Assembly: GCA_943328865.2 (NCBI GenBank)
Contig: CALQBR020000076.1
Coordinates: 1-6,811 of the forward strand
Origin: Sphingobacterium thalpophilum
GTDB taxonomy: Bacteria > Bacteroidota > Bacteroidia > Flavobacteriales > Flavobacteriaceae
Length of the DNA stretch: 6,811 nucleotides
Direction of reading: 5' to 3'
Shown: positions 5,512 to 6,811 of the stretch, piece after piece
Layout of the letters: every line of letters begins with the position of its first letter
Numbering within the stretch: the stretch's first letter is position 1
Notes under the pieces: model-generated
What the model saw: only the letters and a program-made list of their open reading frames with translations
Told to the model about the DNA's origin: nothing
The model's database searches: none
Translations under genes and position numbers: made by a program

Positions 5512-6771
5512 ATGTTCGCTTTAGTCGATTGCAACAACTTCTATGCTTCTTGTCAAAGAGCATTCGAACCTCATTTAAGAAACAAACCCGTGGTGATTCT
5601 TTCTAATAATGATGGTTGTGTGATTGCGCGTTCCAATGAAGCCAAAGCCTTAGGCATTCCCATGGGGGCTCCAGCTTTTGAGTACAAACAACTCTTTGAA
5701 GCCAATCAGGTTTTTGTGTATTCTTCAAACTATGCTTTATATGGCGATATGAGTTCAAGAGTGATGAATATTCTAACGCGATATACCCCAGAGATTGAAA
5801 TCTATAGTATTGATGAAGCTTTCTTGAAATTCAAAGGTTTTGATTTATTTGATTTGCAGCAAATCGGATTAGATATGCAGCGAACCGTTACAAAAGGAAC
5901 AGGCATCCCGGTAAGCATCGGTTTTGCCCCAACCAAAGCATTAGCCAAAGTAGCCAATAAAATAGCTAAGAAATACCCCGAAAGAACCCAAAGTGTTTAC
6001 TTTATAGACCAGGAAGAAAAAAGAATTAAAGCCCTAAAATGGACTAAGATAGCAGACGTTTGGGGCATTGGAAGAAAACACGCCAAGCGATTGCAAGCCA
6101 AGAATGTCTTCAATGCGTATCAATTTACACTACTCTCAGACGAGTGGGTTCGTAAAGAGTTGTCGGTAGTGGGTTTAAGACTAAAACACGAATTGGAAGG
6201 CAAGCCTACCTTAGATTTAGAGGAACCAAAATCCAAAAAAACGATTGCTACCACACGCTCATTTGAAAAAGCAATGACCAAACAGGAAGACCTGTCCGAA
6301 AGAGTTGCAACATTTACCGCTTCCTGCTCCGAAAAATTACGAAAGCAAAACAGCCATTGCAATATGATACTGGTTTTTGTTCAAACGAACTATTTTCGCA
6401 AAGACCAGCCACAATATTCCAGAAGCATTGTCATCAACACCGACTTTCCTACCAATTCAACCATAGAATTAAACCATTATGCTCAAATCGGATTGAAAGC
6501 CATTTTCAGAGAAGGATACCACTATAAAAAAGCAGGCGTTGTCGTAATGGGGTTAACGCCAAACAATGAAACACAGTTGTCTTTATTCAATAGTTCAAAC
6601 CCAAAACACCAACCGCTAATGGGCGTTATTGATAAAATGAATAGCAGTTATGGCACTAATAAAGTCAAGTTTGCCAATCAATCTCTTGGCAGACAGTGGA
6701 AAATGAAACAGGAAAGACTTTCTAAATGTTACACCACTAGAATTGATGAGATTATCAATATTAAATTATAA
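5512..6771 (+). CDS. umuC: UmuC, catalytic subunit of Y-family DNA polymerase V
   Basis: UmuC is the error-prone Y-family polymerase that copies past damaged bases when bound to UmuD' and RecA. The 419-residue product is full length (E. coli 422). The palm starts at MFALVDCNNFYASCQ, with metal-binding Asp6 and steric-gate Tyr11. The second metal site is Asp101-Glu102 in YSIDEAF. NNDGCVIARSNEAKALGIPM (32-51) is the conserved finger region. A helix-hairpin-helix-like thumb, VWGIGRKHAKRL, is at about 183-194. The little-finger domain follows (about 240-350), and QLSLF (355-359) is a clear sliding-clamp binding motif. The family C-terminal region, with SSYGTNKVKFANQSLGRQWK at about 378-397, is intact. 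No Shine-Dalgarno site precedes it; the leader is A-rich (GCTATAAAATG). No frameshift or missing key residue is seen. Confidence 0.95.
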   Translation: MFALVDCNNFYASCQRAFEPHLRNKPVVILSNNDGCVIARSNEAKALGIPMGAPAFEYKQLFEANQVFVYSSNYALYGDMSSRVMNILTRYTPEIEIYSIDEAFLKFKGFDLFDLQQIGLDMQRTVTKGTGIPVSIGFAPTKALAKVANKIAKKYPERTQSVYFIDQEEKRIKALKWTKIADVWGIGRKHAKRLQAKNVFNAYQFTLLSDEWVRKELSVVGLRLKHELEGKPTLDLEEPKSKKTIATTRSFEKAMTKQEDLSERVATFTASCSEKLRKQNSHCNMILVFVQTNYFRKDQPQYSRSIVINTDFPTNSTIELNHYAQIGLKAIFREGYHYKKAGVVVMGLTPNNETQLSLFNSSNPKHQPLMGVIDKMNSSYGTNKVKFANQSLGRQWKMKQERLSKCYTTRIDEIINIKL

Positions 6772-6811
6772 TGCCCTTCTAAAAGAACGCGAATTACGCT
6801 AACGATGTAAT
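6772..6811. other. Short tail after umuC
   Basis: Forty bases remain after the stop. They contain AATTACGCTA (6792-6801), which also occurs just before the umuC start (5498-5507). Here it is followed by an ATG that meets a TAA at once. No terminator is complete inside the window. Confidence 0.4.

Noticed and set aside
6120..6362. Minus-strand open frame of 80 codons inside umuC
   Set aside because: It is antisense to a highly conserved part of umuC and has no independent sign of coding.

Overview
The window looks like chromosomal DNA from a member of the Bacteroidota, most likely a flavobacterium. The base composition is AT-rich, coding regions favour AAA, GAA, TTA and ATT codons, Shine-Dalgarno sites are essentially absent, and two promoters fit the Bacteroidota TAnnTTTG -7 element. 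The protein families (a FISUMP-type secreted protein, Sel1 repeats, and a UmuD/UmuC pair with flavobacterial-looking motifs) agree. The organism call is an inference from style, not a match to a named genome.

Layout. (1) Positions 3-1040: the 3' part of a Sel1-repeat gene that runs off the left edge. Its repeats are still visible in the DNA as six units of exactly 108 bp. (2) A hairpin at 1108-1130 that can terminate transcription in both directions. (3) Positions 1161-1623, minus strand: broken coding pieces that end just short of this hairpin. I read them as the wreck of a Bacteroidota phage/plasmid replication-type protein, with an internal stop, frame changes and a missing middle. (4) Positions 1624-1961: non-coding, with a two-tier inverted repeat (1717-1892) of roughly integron-attC shape. 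(5) Positions 1962-3116: an exported alpha/beta-hydrolase of the esterase D/enterochelin-esterase type with a helical C-terminal extension. (6) Positions 3117-3431: non-coding, with a strong interrupted palindrome at 3322-3372. (7) Positions 3432-3905: a small protein with a bacterial SH3 domain and two membrane segments, with no ATG start. (8) Positions 4167-4835, minus strand: a secreted FISUMP-domain protein with a good -7 promoter element. (9) Positions 4849-5005: a GC-richer stretch open on both strands. (10) Positions 5015-6771: umuD-umuC, an intact two-gene operon for error-prone DNA polymerase V.

Only umuD and umuC clearly work together: UmuD is a self-cleaving S24 peptidase whose cut form joins UmuC to form the translesion polymerase. 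The other genes are single units on mixed strands, separated by long gaps that hold inverted repeats and gene debris. This is what a patchwork accessory region looks like. I found no multi-gene novel system. The points most worth checking are the replication-gene wreck, the attC-like repeat next to it, and the two-strand-open segment before umuD.
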